A stretch of 64,000 bases of DNA from Mesorhizobium sp. INR15. Its GTDB lineage: Bacteria > Pseudomonadota > Alphaproteobacteria > Rhizobiales > Rhizobiaceae. The notes below the pieces were generated by a model. The model was not told the origin of the DNA and did not search any database. It was given only the letters and a program-made list of their open reading frames with translations. This document shows positions 16,995-25,741 of the stretch, one piece after another; position 1 is the first letter of the stretch; every line of letters begins with the position of its first letter. The translations under genes and the position numbers were made by a program. The stretch spans positions 4,102,001-4,166,000 of the forward strand of contig NZ_CP045496.1 of NCBI RefSeq assembly GCF_015500075.1, in the 5' to 3' direction.

Positions 16995-19634
16995 CTATGC
17001 CTTCTTCTTGGCTGCGGGTTTCTTCTTGGCCGCCGCCTTCTTGGTTGTGGTTGCCTTGGCGGCAGGGGCTTTGGCCGCCGCTGCCTTGCGGAACGGCTTC
17101 TTGCCGCCGCCGCTCTTGGCCTCCCGCTCGGCGATCAGCGCCAGCGCTTCCTCGACCGTCACCGATTGCGGATCCTTGCCCTTGGGCAGCGTGGCGTTGA
17201 CCTTGCCGAAATTCACGTAAGGCCCGTACTTGCCATCGCGGACAACGATCTTGCCGCCGCCGTCCGGATGGTCACCAAGCTCCTTGAGTGCTGCCGCCGC
17301 GCCGCCGTTGCGGCCGCCCTTGCCCTTCAACTGCTTCTCGGCGATCACCGAGACAGCGCGGTTCAGGCCGATCGAGAACACGTCCTCGATGCTCTCGAGA
17401 TTGGCATAGGTGCCGTCATGAAGCACGAACGGACCATAGCGGCCGAGCCCGGCGGAAATCATCTTGCCGGATTCCGGATGCTGGCCGACATCACGCGGCA
17501 ATGACAGCAGGGCCAGCGCCTTCTCATGGTCGATCGTTTCCGCCGTCCAGCCCTTGGGAAGACTGGAGCGCTTGGCTTCCTTGCCGTCGCCACGCTGCAG
17601 ATAGGGGCCGAAGCGGCCGCTGCGCAGCGTGATTTCCTCTGACGTGTAAGGATCCTTGCCGATGACCTTGGTGCCGTCCTCGCCGCCGCCATTCTCGCCA
17701 TTGGGATTGGCTGCGTCGCCAAGCTGCCGGGTGAAGGAGCATTCAGGGTAGTTTGAGCAGCCGACAAAGGCGCCGAACTTGCCGAGCTTCAGCGACAGGT
17801 TGCCGGAGCCGCATTTCGGGCAGATGCGCGGGTTGGAGCCGTCTTCGCGCGCCGGGAACACCAGCGGCGCCAGTTCCTCGTTCAGCGCATCGAGCACGTC
17901 AGTGACGCGCAGTTCCTTGATGTCGGTAACCGCGCCGGAAAAGTCCTTCCAGAAATCGCGCAGCACGTCTTTCCAGGCGAGCTTGCCGTCCGAGATTTCG
18001 TCGAGCTTCTCTTCAAGCGAAGCTGTGAAATCATACTCGACATAGCGCTTGAAGAAGCTTTCGAGGAAAGCCGACAGCAGCCGGCCCTTGGCCTGCGGCA
18101 CCAGCCGGCGCTTGTCGATGGTGACGTAGTCGCGGTCCTCGAGCGTCTTGAGGATCGCGGTGTAGGTCGAGGGACGGCCGATGCCGAGCTCTTCCAGCTT
18201 CTTGATCAGCGACGCTTCCGAATAGCGCGGCGGCGGCTCGGTCGTGTGCTGGGTGGCATTGATCGTTTCGCGCGCCAACTGCTCGCCGGCGCGGATTTCG
18301 GGCAGGCGACGATTTTCCTCGTCTTCCGCGTCGTCGTCCTTCTGATCAGTGTAGGCGGCAATGAAGCCGTCGAAGCGAACGACCGAGCCAACGGCGCGAA
18401 GTTCCGCCGTGCGCGCGCCGTTGACCGCTTCGATCTCTGCGGTCGTGCGCTCTATTTCGGCCGACTGCATCTGGCTGGCGATGGCGCGCTTCCAGATCAG
18501 CTCATAAAGCCGCATCTGGTCGGAATCGAGATACTGCCGGACCGATGCCGGGTTGCGCATGAAATCCGTCGGGCGGATCGCCTCATGGGCTTCCTGGGCA
18601 TTCTTGGCCTTGGCGGTGTACTGGCGCGGCTTCTCCGGCAGGTATTTGGGGCCGAATTCCTTGGCGATCGCGTCGCGGGCGGCCGAGATGGCCTCTGGCG
18701 CCATCTGCACGCCGTCGGTTCGCATATAGGTAATGAGGCCGGTGGTCTCGCCGCCAATTTCCATGCCTTCGTAGAGCCGCTGCGCTACCTGCATGGTGCG
18801 GCTGGCTGAGAAACCGAGACCCGAAGATGCGGCCTGCTGCAGAGTTGAGGTGGTGAAGGGCGGGCCGGGGTTGCGCTTGGTCGGCTTGGCTTCGACCGAG
18901 ACCGCCTTGAAGGTCGCGCCTTCCAGCATCGCCTTGATGTCGTCGGCCTGCGCCTTGTTGGCGATGTCGAGTTTTTGCAGCTTCTTGCGGTCGAATGCGG
19001 TCAGCCGCGCTTCGAAATTGTCCTTGCGCGGCGTGCCGAGCAGCGCTGAAATCTGCCAGTATTCCTCGCGGATGAAGCGCTCGATTTCGGATTCGCGGTC
19101 GCACACCAGTCGCAAGGCAACCGACTGGACACGACCGGCCGAGCGGGCGCCCGGCAGCTTGCGCCACAGGACAGGGGACAGCGTGAAGCCGACGAGATAG
19201 TCCAGCGCCCGGCGGGCGAGATAAGCATCGACCAGCGGCGCATCGATCTGGCGCGGGTTGGCCATCGCTTCCAGCACCGACGACTTGGTGATGGCGTTGA
19301 AGACGACGCGGCTGACCGGCTTGTCCTTCAGGGCGCGCTTCTGCTTCAGCACTTCCAGCACATGCCAGGAGATTGCTTCACCTTCGCGATCCGGATCGGT
19401 GGCGAGGATCAGGCCGTCGGCATCCTTGACCGCCCTGGCGATGTCGGCGAGGCGCTTGCCGGATGCGGTGTCGACCGCCCAGGACATGGCGAAGTCCTCA
19501 TCCGGACGCACAGAGCCATCCTTGGCCGGCAAATCCCTGACATGGCCGAACGAGGCCAGAACTTTGTAGTTCTTGCCGAGATATTTGTTGATTGTCTTTG
19601 CCTTGGCCGGCGATTCGACGACGACGACGTCCAT
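16995..19634 (-). CDS. topA: DNA topoisomerase I (type IA)
   Basis: An 879-residue enzyme that relaxes negative supercoils. The Toprim domain has VVVESPAKAKTINKYLG at the N-terminus (Glu7) and LATDPDREGEAISWH (about 78-91). The active-site tyrosine is Tyr303 in GLITYMRTDG. A four-cysteine zinc motif lies in CPKCGSGNLSLKLGKFGAF with the partner cysteines in VGCSNYPEC, followed by Topo_C repeat modules (RFGPYLQRGDGKEAKR, RYGPFVLHDG, KYGPYVNFGKV). The last 35 residues are almost all Lys/Ala/Pro, a histone-H1-like basic tail. The dprA gene that often precedes topA in this order is not adjacent here. Confidence 0.96.
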   Translation of the reverse strand: MDVVVVESPAKAKTINKYLGKNYKVLASFGHVRDLPAKDGSVRPDEDFAMSWAVDTASGKRLADIARAVKDADGLILATDPDREGEAISWHVLEVLKQKRALKDKPVSRVVFNAITKSSVLEAMANPRQIDAPLVDAYLARRALDYLVGFTLSPVLWRKLPGARSAGRVQSVALRLVCDRESEIERFIREEYWQISALLGTPRKDNFEARLTAFDRKKLQKLDIANKAQADDIKAMLEGATFKAVSVEAKPTKRNPGPPFTTSTLQQAASSGLGFSASRTMQVAQRLYEGMEIGGETTGLITYMRTDGVQMAPEAISAARDAIAKEFGPKYLPEKPRQYTAKAKNAQEAHEAIRPTDFMRNPASVRQYLDSDQMRLYELIWKRAIASQMQSAEIERTTAEIEAVNGARTAELRAVGSVVRFDGFIAAYTDQKDDDAEDEENRRLPEIRAGEQLARETINATQHTTEPPPRYSEASLIKKLEELGIGRPSTYTAILKTLEDRDYVTIDKRRLVPQAKGRLLSAFLESFFKRYVEYDFTASLEEKLDEISDGKLAWKDVLRDFWKDFSGAVTDIKELRVTDVLDALNEELAPLVFPAREDGSNPRICPKCGSGNLSLKLGKFGAFVGCSNYPECSFTRQLGDAANPNGENGGGEDGTKVIGKDPYTSEEITLRSGRFGPYLQRGDGKEAKRSSLPKGWTAETIDHEKALALLSLPRDVGQHPESGKMISAGLGRYGPFVLHDGTYANLESIEDVFSIGLNRAVSVIAEKQLKGKGGRNGGAAAALKELGDHPDGGGKIVVRDGKYGPYVNFGKVNATLPKGKDPQSVTVEEALALIAEREAKSGGGKKPFRKAAAAKAPAAKATTTKKAAAKKKPAAKKKA

Positions 19635-19982
19635 GAGTTCTCATATCAGCTGTGATGCGGCAGAAGAATTCCGCTGCGCGCGACGAAATATCTTTTCTGA
19701 TTGTCGCTCACATGGCCGCGCTTTTGCATCCGGTCAAGGGCAAGCGCCCAAATTGCCGGGCCGTCGGCGGCAATACACTCTTAGAGTGTATGGCAAAAAT
19801 CACAGATTTTCAGTCAGGGGAGATAGCCGGCCCAATGACAGGGAACGGCCCGGTGCAGGCTTGATCCTTGAGTCGAGGAAGGACGGTTGGAAAAAATCAA
19901 TGGGGAAGCTGGCCGCCGAGATTGGAGGGACACCCGGCAGCCAGTCGAAGTCCCACCACCGGCGAGACTTCGGATTGGACAA
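19635..19982. other. Gene-free interval upstream of topA, with a perfect dyad
   Basis: In these 348 bases there is no supported gene. On the minus strand TTGACC near 19727-19732 could be the -35 box of the topA promoter. The notable feature is ATACACTC (19773-19780), TTA, GAGTGTAT (19784-19791), a perfect 19-base dyad. It has no T run, so it is more like a protein-binding site than a terminator. I compared the rest with cobalamin and fluoride riboswitch consensus pieces and found no match. Confidence 0.6.
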
Positions 19983-20360
19983 TCAGTCGGCCTTGACGAT
20001 ATGCCAGACCTCGCCGACGCCGTCGCCGGAGACGTCACCAGCCTTCTTGTCCTTGATGAAGGTGTAGACTGGCTTGCCGTCATAGGCCCACATCTTGGTG
20101 CCGTCGGTGCGGTCGACAACGCTCCATTCATCGTCGGCCTTGGCGCCGGCTTCGGCCTTGAGCGGCGGCCAGTTGGTGGCGCATTTGTCGTAGCAGTTGG
20201 TCTTGCCCTTCTCGTCCTTGTCATAGGTGTAAAGGGTCATGCCGTTGGTATCGGTGTAGATCTTGGTGCCACCAACCTCGGCTTCCTTCCAGGCTTCGGC
20301 GGCGTATGACGCTGCGGTGCCGAGCAAAAGCATGGCCATACCGATCGTGATCGATTTCAT
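19983..20360 (-). CDS. Secreted repeat protein (COG4315/PF03640-like)
   Basis: A 125-residue precursor with a signal peptide (MKSITIGMAMLLLGTAASYA, cleaved before AEAW). The mature protein has two copies of the short secreted-repeat unit. The first is TDTNGMTLYTYDKDEKGKTN followed by CYDKCATNWPPL (two Cys), and the second is KMWAYDGKPVYTFIKDKKAG. It ends GEVWHIVKAD, typical of this family. These periplasmic or lipoprotein-like proteins have no firmly established role. It is transcribed alone, away from the CcdA gene and toward topA, with a 348-nt gap after it. Confidence 0.85.
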   Translation of the reverse strand: MKSITIGMAMLLLGTAASYAAEAWKEAEVGGTKIYTDTNGMTLYTYDKDEKGKTNCYDKCATNWPPLKAEAGAKADDEWSVVDRTDGTKMWAYDGKPVYTFIKDKKAGDVSGDGVGEVWHIVKAD

Positions 20361-20599
20361 GAGAATCTCCCGGATGTGATCAAGAAGCGCGCGGTAAATC
20401 GCGGCCTCGCTGCATCAACGGCGGGGAGCCTTGGTTTCTTCCCGGCTTTTCGTCGATGTGTCTTTGTCGCCGCGGGTAACAATTGCCTTGGCACGATCGT
20501 AGTAGATTGTGCCTGGGCAGCGACTGGTTGCCACACAATGGTGATTGGCGGACAAGGCCACGCGTCGCTATATCGCGCGCAAACGGTTGGAGTTTTGGA

Positions 20600-21346
20600 A
20601 TGGCATTGGACATCGGCTATGTCAGCGCGGTCGGGGCGGGAGCAGTCTCGTTCCTGTCGCCTTGTGTGCTGCCGCTGGTGCCGCCCTATCTCTGCTATAT
20701 GGCCGGCGTCTCGGTCGATGATTTCCGTGGCGATGCCGGTCCGACCGCCAAGGCCGGCGCGCGAACAGCGCTGCTCTCTTCTTCCATTGCCTTCGTGCTC
20801 GGCTTCTCCACGGTGTTCGTGGCGCTCGGTGCCGGCGCGTCGACCATCGGCAGGCTCTTGCGCGTCTGGCAGGAACCGCTGGCGATGGGCGCTGGCGTGC
20901 TGATCATCCTGATGGGGCTTAATTTCCTAGGCATTCTGCGCATTCCGCTTCTGTCACGCGAGGCGCGCTTCCAGTCGCAAGGCAAGCCGGCAAGCGCCGT
21001 CGCCGCCTATGTCATGGGTTTGGCGTTTGCCTTTGGCTGGACGCCGTGCATCGGCCCGGTGCTGGGGCCGATCCTGACACTGGCCGGCGGCCGTGAAACG
21101 GTGGGCGAGGGCGCGTTGCTGCTAGCCGCCTATTCGCTTGGCCTCGGCATCCCGTTCCTGATCGCGGCGCTGTTTTCGGGCGCCTTCATGCGCTTCCTCG
21201 GCAAATTCCGCGTCCATCTCGGCCGCGTCGAAAAGGCCATCGGCGCGCTGCTGGTCGTCGCCGGCGTGTTTTTCCTCACCGGTGGGGTGCAGACGGTGTC
21301 CTACTGGCTGCTGGAGAATTTCCCGGTGCTGGGGCGGTTGGGGTAG
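20600..21346 (+). CDS. ccdA: CcdA/DsbD-type thiol reductant transporter
   Basis: A 248-residue inner-membrane protein with six predicted helices. It carries the paired cysteine motifs of the CcdA family, FLSPCVLPLVPPY (residues about 17-29) and GWTPCIGPVLGP (about 144-155). These pass electrons from cytoplasmic thioredoxin to periplasmic thiol proteins, usually for cytochrome c maturation. The ATG at 20600 is preferred over a longer frame from 20483 because GGTTGGAG lies seven bases upstream and the hydrophobic family start is MALDIGYVSAVGAG. It is monocistronic here, with glmU 174 nt downstream. Confidence 0.9.
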   Translation: MALDIGYVSAVGAGAVSFLSPCVLPLVPPYLCYMAGVSVDDFRGDAGPTAKAGARTALLSSSIAFVLGFSTVFVALGAGASTIGRLLRVWQEPLAMGAGVLIILMGLNFLGILRIPLLSREARFQSQGKPASAVAAYVMGLAFAFGWTPCIGPVLGPILTLAGGRETVGEGALLLAAYSLGLGIPFLIAALFSGAFMRFLGKFRVHLGRVEKAIGALLVVAGVFFLTGGVQTVSYWLLENFPVLGRLG

Positions 21347-21520
21347 GTTTGCTGGCCGGTTTGGCCAAAATTCGCCCTCAACGGTGACATTGGCATACTG
21401 ATTGAAAGTCAGTTGCTCTTCCGTGTCGCCGATCTCATCGGAATTTAACCGCATTGGTGCAGCATGGCGCCACTGCTAGCATGTCTTGATTCCCAACGCT
21501 TTTCATATGGTTGTCCTTCC

Positions 21521-22879
21521 ATGAGCCAGAGAACCTGCCTGTCCGTCATCCTCGCCGCCGGCGAAGGCACGCGCATGAAGAGCGCCATGCCCAAGGTGCT
21601 GCACCAGATTGCCGGGCTGCCCATGGTCGCTCATGTGGTGAAGGCGGCCGAAGCCGCCGGTGCCAGCGGCCAGGCGCTGGTCATCGGGCATGGCGCGGAC
21701 GAGATGCGCAAGGCTGCGGCGAAATTCGCGCCGCAGGCAGAGACTTTCGTGCAGGAGCAGCGGCTCGGCACGGCGCATGCCGTACTGGCGGCCCGCGAAG
21801 CAATATCAAAGGGTTATGATGATGTGCTGGTGATGTTCGGGGACACGCCGCTGATCGACGCGGATGCCTTGACCATGGCGCGGCTGAGGCTGGCCGAAGG
21901 GGCCGCGGTTGTCGTCATCGGCTTCAGGCCGCCCAATCCAACCGGCTATGGCAGGCTGATCGAAAAGGGCGGCAAGCTGATGGCCATCCGCGAGGAAAAG
22001 GATTGCAGCGCGGAGGAAAGGGAGATCGGCTTCTGCAATGCCGGCATGATGGCCGTGGCCGGCGCTCACGCGCTGAAACTGCTCGATGCCGTCGGCAACA
22101 AGAACGCCAAGGGCGAGTACTATCTGACCGACATCGTCGAGATTGCCAGTGGACAAGGTCTCGATGTCGTTGCCACCGAAGCCAGTTTCGAAAGCGCGCT
22201 CGGCATCAACAACCGCGCCGAACTGGCGCACGCGGAAAGCATCTGGCAGACGCGTCGCCGGCAGGAGGCGATGCTGTCGGGCGTAACGCTGATCGCGCCG
22301 GAAACCGTGTATTTCTCGTATGATACAGAGGTCGGCGCCGATACGATCGTCGAACCCAATGTCTGGTTCGGGCCGGGTGTGAAGATCGCCACCGGCGCCA
22401 AGATCCATGCCTTCAGCCACATCGAGGGCGCTACCATCGCCTCCAATTGCGATGTCGGGCCATTCGCACGGCTGCGGCCAGGCGCTGACTTGAAGAACAA
22501 GGCCAAGGTCGGCAATTTCTGCGAGGTCAAGCAGGCTGTTATCGAGGAGGGCGCCAAGGTCAATCACCTGACCTATATCGGCGATGCCCGCATTGGCGCA
22601 GGCGCCAACATCGGCGCCGGCACCATCACCTGCAACTATGATGGCTATTCGAAATTCTTCACCGACATCGGCGAAGGGGCGTTCATCGGCTCTAACTCCT
22701 CGCTGGTGGCGCCGGTTAGCATAGGCAAAGGCGGCTACATCGCCTCGGGCAGCGTCATCACCGAAAGCGTGCCGGATGACGCACTGGCTTTCGGTCGCGC
22801 CCGTCAAAAGACGATTCCAGGCAAAGGCAAGGAATTGCGCGAGCGCTTTGCCTCGGCCGCGGCGGCTAAGAAGAAATGA
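21521..22879 (+). CDS. glmU: Bifunctional GlmU: GlcN-1-P acetyltransferase / GlcNAc-1-P uridyltransferase
   Basis: A 452-residue protein that makes UDP-GlcNAc in two steps for peptidoglycan and lipid A. The N-terminal pyrophosphorylase domain (1-230) begins with the nucleotide loop LAAGEGTRMKS (11-21) and has GDTPLID around residue 107. The C-terminal acetyltransferase (about 250-450) is a left-handed beta helix of hexapeptide repeats, including VGNFCEVKQAVI and IGAGTITCNYDG. The ATG at 21521 is used because the family starts shortly before SVILAAGEG; the 19 extra upstream codons have no family counterpart. glmS follows after 187 nt, so successive steps of one pathway are adjacent. Confidence 0.96.
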   Translation: MSQRTCLSVILAAGEGTRMKSAMPKVLHQIAGLPMVAHVVKAAEAAGASGQALVIGHGADEMRKAAAKFAPQAETFVQEQRLGTAHAVLAAREAISKGYDDVLVMFGDTPLIDADALTMARLRLAEGAAVVVIGFRPPNPTGYGRLIEKGGKLMAIREEKDCSAEEREIGFCNAGMMAVAGAHALKLLDAVGNKNAKGEYYLTDIVEIASGQGLDVVATEASFESALGINNRAELAHAESIWQTRRRQEAMLSGVTLIAPETVYFSYDTEVGADTIVEPNVWFGPGVKIATGAKIHAFSHIEGATIASNCDVGPFARLRPGADLKNKAKVGNFCEVKQAVIEEGAKVNHLTYIGDARIGAGANIGAGTITCNYDGYSKFFTDIGEGAFIGSNSSLVAPVSIGKGGYIASGSVITESVPDDALAFGRARQKTIPGKGKELRERFASAAAAKKK

Positions 22880-23066
22880 ACACCGCAACTCCGGCTGCCT
22901 GAAAAACCTAACGATCGCAGTAACCGGATTGCAACGGCGCTCTGTCATGGTGCATTCGGGCACTAGCGTTCCGGTTGACACGGGGCGAAATGCAATGTGA
23001 CTTTCGCGGCGGACCGGCCATCCCTAAATAGCGCTGGGTTTTCTGCAGGAATCGGGGGCAAGCGCC

Positions 23067-24890
23067 ATGTGCGGTATCGTCGGAATTGTAGGCAACTCGC
23101 AGGTGGCGCCGCTCATCGTCGATGCGCTGAAACGCCTCGAATATCGCGGCTATGATTCTGCCGGTGTCGCCACGATCGAACATGGTGAGCTCGCCCGCCG
23201 CCGTGCCGAAGGCAAGCTGATCAACCTCGAACGCCGGCTGAAGGACGAGCCGCTCGAAGGCACGATCGGCATTGGCCACACACGCTGGGCCACGCATGGC
23301 GTGCCCAACGAGGCCAACGCGCACCCGCATTTTTCCAATGGCGTTGCCATCGTCCATAACGGCATCATCGAAAACTTCGCCGAGTTGCGCGATGAGTTGA
23401 AGCGGGACGGTTATGAATTCTCATCGCAGACCGACACCGAGGTCGTTGCCCATCTGGTGGCGCGCGAACTGGCCAGGGGTCTGAAGCCGGTCGAGGCCGC
23501 GCATCAGGCGCTGAAGCGGCTGGAAGGCGCTTTCGCGCTGGCCATCATGTTCAAGGGCGATGAAGACCTGATCGTCGGTGCCCGCAATGGCCCGCCGCTG
23601 GCTGTCGGCCATGGCGATGGCGAGATGTTCCTGGGTTCGGACGCGATCGCGCTGGCACCCTTCACCAATTCGATCACTTATCTTGAGGACGGCGACTGGG
23701 CGGTGGTGCGCCGCCAAGGTGTCACCATTTTCGACATCGACGGCAAGAAGGTCGCCCGCAAGCGTCAGCAGTCGCTCTCGACCAGCTTCATGGTCGACAA
23801 GGGCAACCGCCGCCATTTCATGGAAAAGGAAATCCATGAACAGCCGGAGGTCATCTCGCACACGCTGGCGCATTACGTCGATTTCGTTTCCGGCGTCTCG
23901 AAGCCGCTCGACCTGCCTTTCGATTTCGCCAAGATCGATCGCTTGGCGCTCTCCGCCTGCGGTACTGCGTATCTTGCAGGCTTGATCAGCAAATACTGGT
24001 TCGAGCGCTACGCCCGGCTGCCAGTCGACATCGATGTCGCCTCCGAGTTCCGCTACCGGGAAATGCCGCTGTCGAAGAACGATGCTGCTTTCTTCATCTC
24101 ACAGTCTGGAGAGACCGCCGACACGCTGGCGTCGCTGCGCTATTGCCGCAAGGCTGGCATGAAGATCGGCGCTGTCGTCAATGTGCGCGAATCGACCATG
24201 GCGCGCGAATCCGACGTCGTGCTGCCGACGCTCGCCGGACCGGAGATTGGCGTTGCCTCGACAAAGGCTTTCACATGCCAGTTGTCGGTACTGGCCTCGC
24301 TCGCGGTGCGCGCCGGTGTGGCGCGCGGCACGATCTCGCGGGACGAGGAAAAGGCGCTGGTGCGCGCGCTGTCGGAAGCACCGCGCTATGCCAACCAGGT
24401 GCTGAAGCTGGAGGGCCAGATCGAAAAGATCGCGCGCGAGCTGTCGTACTACAAGAACGTGCTCTATCTCGGCCGCGACACCAACTTCCCGCTGGCCATG
24501 GAAGGCGCGCTGAAACTCAAGGAAATTTCCTACATCCACGCCGAGGGCTATGCCGCCGGAGAGCTGAAGCACGGCCCGATCGCGCTGATCGATGAGAACA
24601 TGCCGGTGATCGTCATTGCCCCGCATGACCGCATCTTCGAGAAAACCGTCTCCAACATGCAGGAAGTGGCGGCGCGCGGCGGCAAGATCATCCTGATCAC
24701 CGATGCCAAGGGCGCGGCGCAGGCGACGGTCAAGACGATGGAGACGATCATCCTGCCCGACGTCCCGGAAATCATCTCGCCGATCATCTACGCGCTGCCG
24801 ATCCAGATGCTGGCCTATTTCGCCGCCGTGTTCATGGGCACCGATGTCGACCAGCCGCGCAACCTGGCGAAGTCGGTAACGGTGGAATAG
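23067..24890 (+). CDS. glmS: Glutamine-fructose-6-phosphate aminotransferase (isomerizing)
   Basis: A 607-residue enzyme making glucosamine-6-phosphate from fructose-6-phosphate and glutamine, the entry step to UDP-GlcNAc. The N-terminal glutaminase has nucleophile Cys2 (MCGIVGIVG), RWATHG and the loop TDTEVVAHL. The C-terminal half has two SIS sugar-isomerase domains with SACGTAYLAG, ISQSGETADTLA and the ending PRNLAKSVTVE. Length is standard. I see no glmS ribozyme upstream, which is expected for a Gram-negative. It is downstream of glmU but may have its own promoter in the 187-nt gap (TTGACA at 22975-22980). Confidence 0.96.
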   Translation: MCGIVGIVGNSQVAPLIVDALKRLEYRGYDSAGVATIEHGELARRRAEGKLINLERRLKDEPLEGTIGIGHTRWATHGVPNEANAHPHFSNGVAIVHNGIIENFAELRDELKRDGYEFSSQTDTEVVAHLVARELARGLKPVEAAHQALKRLEGAFALAIMFKGDEDLIVGARNGPPLAVGHGDGEMFLGSDAIALAPFTNSITYLEDGDWAVVRRQGVTIFDIDGKKVARKRQQSLSTSFMVDKGNRRHFMEKEIHEQPEVISHTLAHYVDFVSGVSKPLDLPFDFAKIDRLALSACGTAYLAGLISKYWFERYARLPVDIDVASEFRYREMPLSKNDAAFFISQSGETADTLASLRYCRKAGMKIGAVVNVRESTMARESDVVLPTLAGPEIGVASTKAFTCQLSVLASLAVRAGVARGTISRDEEKALVRALSEAPRYANQVLKLEGQIEKIARELSYYKNVLYLGRDTNFPLAMEGALKLKEISYIHAEGYAAGELKHGPIALIDENMPVIVIAPHDRIFEKTVSNMQEVAARGGKIILITDAKGAAQATVKTMETIILPDVPEIISPIIYALPIQMLAYFAAVFMGTDVDQPRNLAKSVTVE

Positions 24891-24970
24891 GGCGCCTTTA
24901 AAAACTTCGCAGTTCCAAACCGAGGCGCGGTTCACTAATGTTGCGGTGCAACCCGCGCCTCCGGTGAACC

Positions 24971-25741
24971 ATGTCCGATGCTCCAAAGACTTCCGGCATG
25001 ACCCGGCTGAGGAATTATTTCCTCACAGGCTTCATCGTCTGCGCGCCGCTGGCAATCACTGCCTATATCGCCTGGTCGTTCATCGGCTGGGTCGATTCGT
25101 GGGTAAAGCCCTATATCCCCGCGCGCTATAGCCCCGACACCTATCTGCCGTTCCCGGTTCCGGGGTTCGGGCTGATCGTCGCCTTGATCCTGATCACCCT
25201 CATCGGTTTCCTGGCCGCCAACATCGTCGGCCGGGCCATCGTCAATTTTGGCGAACGCCTGCTTGGCCGCATGCCGCTGGTGCGCGGCATCTATGGGTCG
25301 CTGAAACAGATTTTCGAGACCGTGCTGTCGAACAAGGGCGACATGTTCAGCCAGGTCGGGTTGGTCGAGTATCCGCGAAAAGGCGTCTGGTCGCTGGTCT
25401 TTGTCGCCGGCGAGAAGGAAACGGAGATCAACCAGAAACTTGACCAGGAAGGCGATCCGCTGATGGCCGTGTTCATGCCGTGCACGCCTAATCCGACAAC
25501 CGGCTTCCTGATGTACGTGCTGAAATCCGACATCGTGCTGCTCGACATGACGATCGAGGACGGCGCCAAGCTGATCGTCTCAGCCGGGCTGGTCGTGCCT
25601 GAAATCCGGACGGATCTGGTGACGGTCAACGGCGAGGCAATCCATGCAGCGCTCGCCAATCCGCCGCTTGCCAATCCGCCACTCGATGGACGTCAGCCGG
25701 CGCGCAAGAGCCGCACCGCTTCGTCGCGGCCGAACAAGTAG
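24971..25741 (+). CDS. DUF502 family membrane protein
   Basis: A 256-residue protein with two N-terminal transmembrane helices (about 18-36, TGFIVCAPLAITAYIAW, and about 60-80, GLIVALILITLIGFLAAN). Family landmarks of DUF502 follow: GRMPLVRGIYGSLKQ, then PRKGVWSLVFVAGE and VFMPCTPNPTTGFLMYV. The last residues contain a duplicated NPPLANPPL. The function of DUF502 proteins is unknown. Its last 49 bases overlap the 3' end of recG on the opposite strand. Confidence 0.87.
   Translation: MSDAPKTSGMTRLRNYFLTGFIVCAPLAITAYIAWSFIGWVDSWVKPYIPARYSPDTYLPFPVPGFGLIVALILITLIGFLAANIVGRAIVNFGERLLGRMPLVRGIYGSLKQIFETVLSNKGDMFSQVGLVEYPRKGVWSLVFVAGEKETEINQKLDQEGDPLMAVFMPCTPNPTTGFLMYVLKSDIVLLDMTIEDGAKLIVSAGLVVPEIRTDLVTVNGEAIHAALANPPLANPPLDGRQPARKSRTASSRPNK

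Noticed and set aside
19800..19982. Possible cobalamin or fluoride riboswitch (GGGAACGGCCCGGTG resembles part of the former)
   Set aside because: The essential partner segments of either consensus are missing on both strands, and neither flanking gene fits those ligands.
22880..23066. glmS ribozyme upstream of glmS
   Set aside because: No ribozyme core is recognisable, and the element is known from Gram-positive bacteria rather than alphaproteobacteria.
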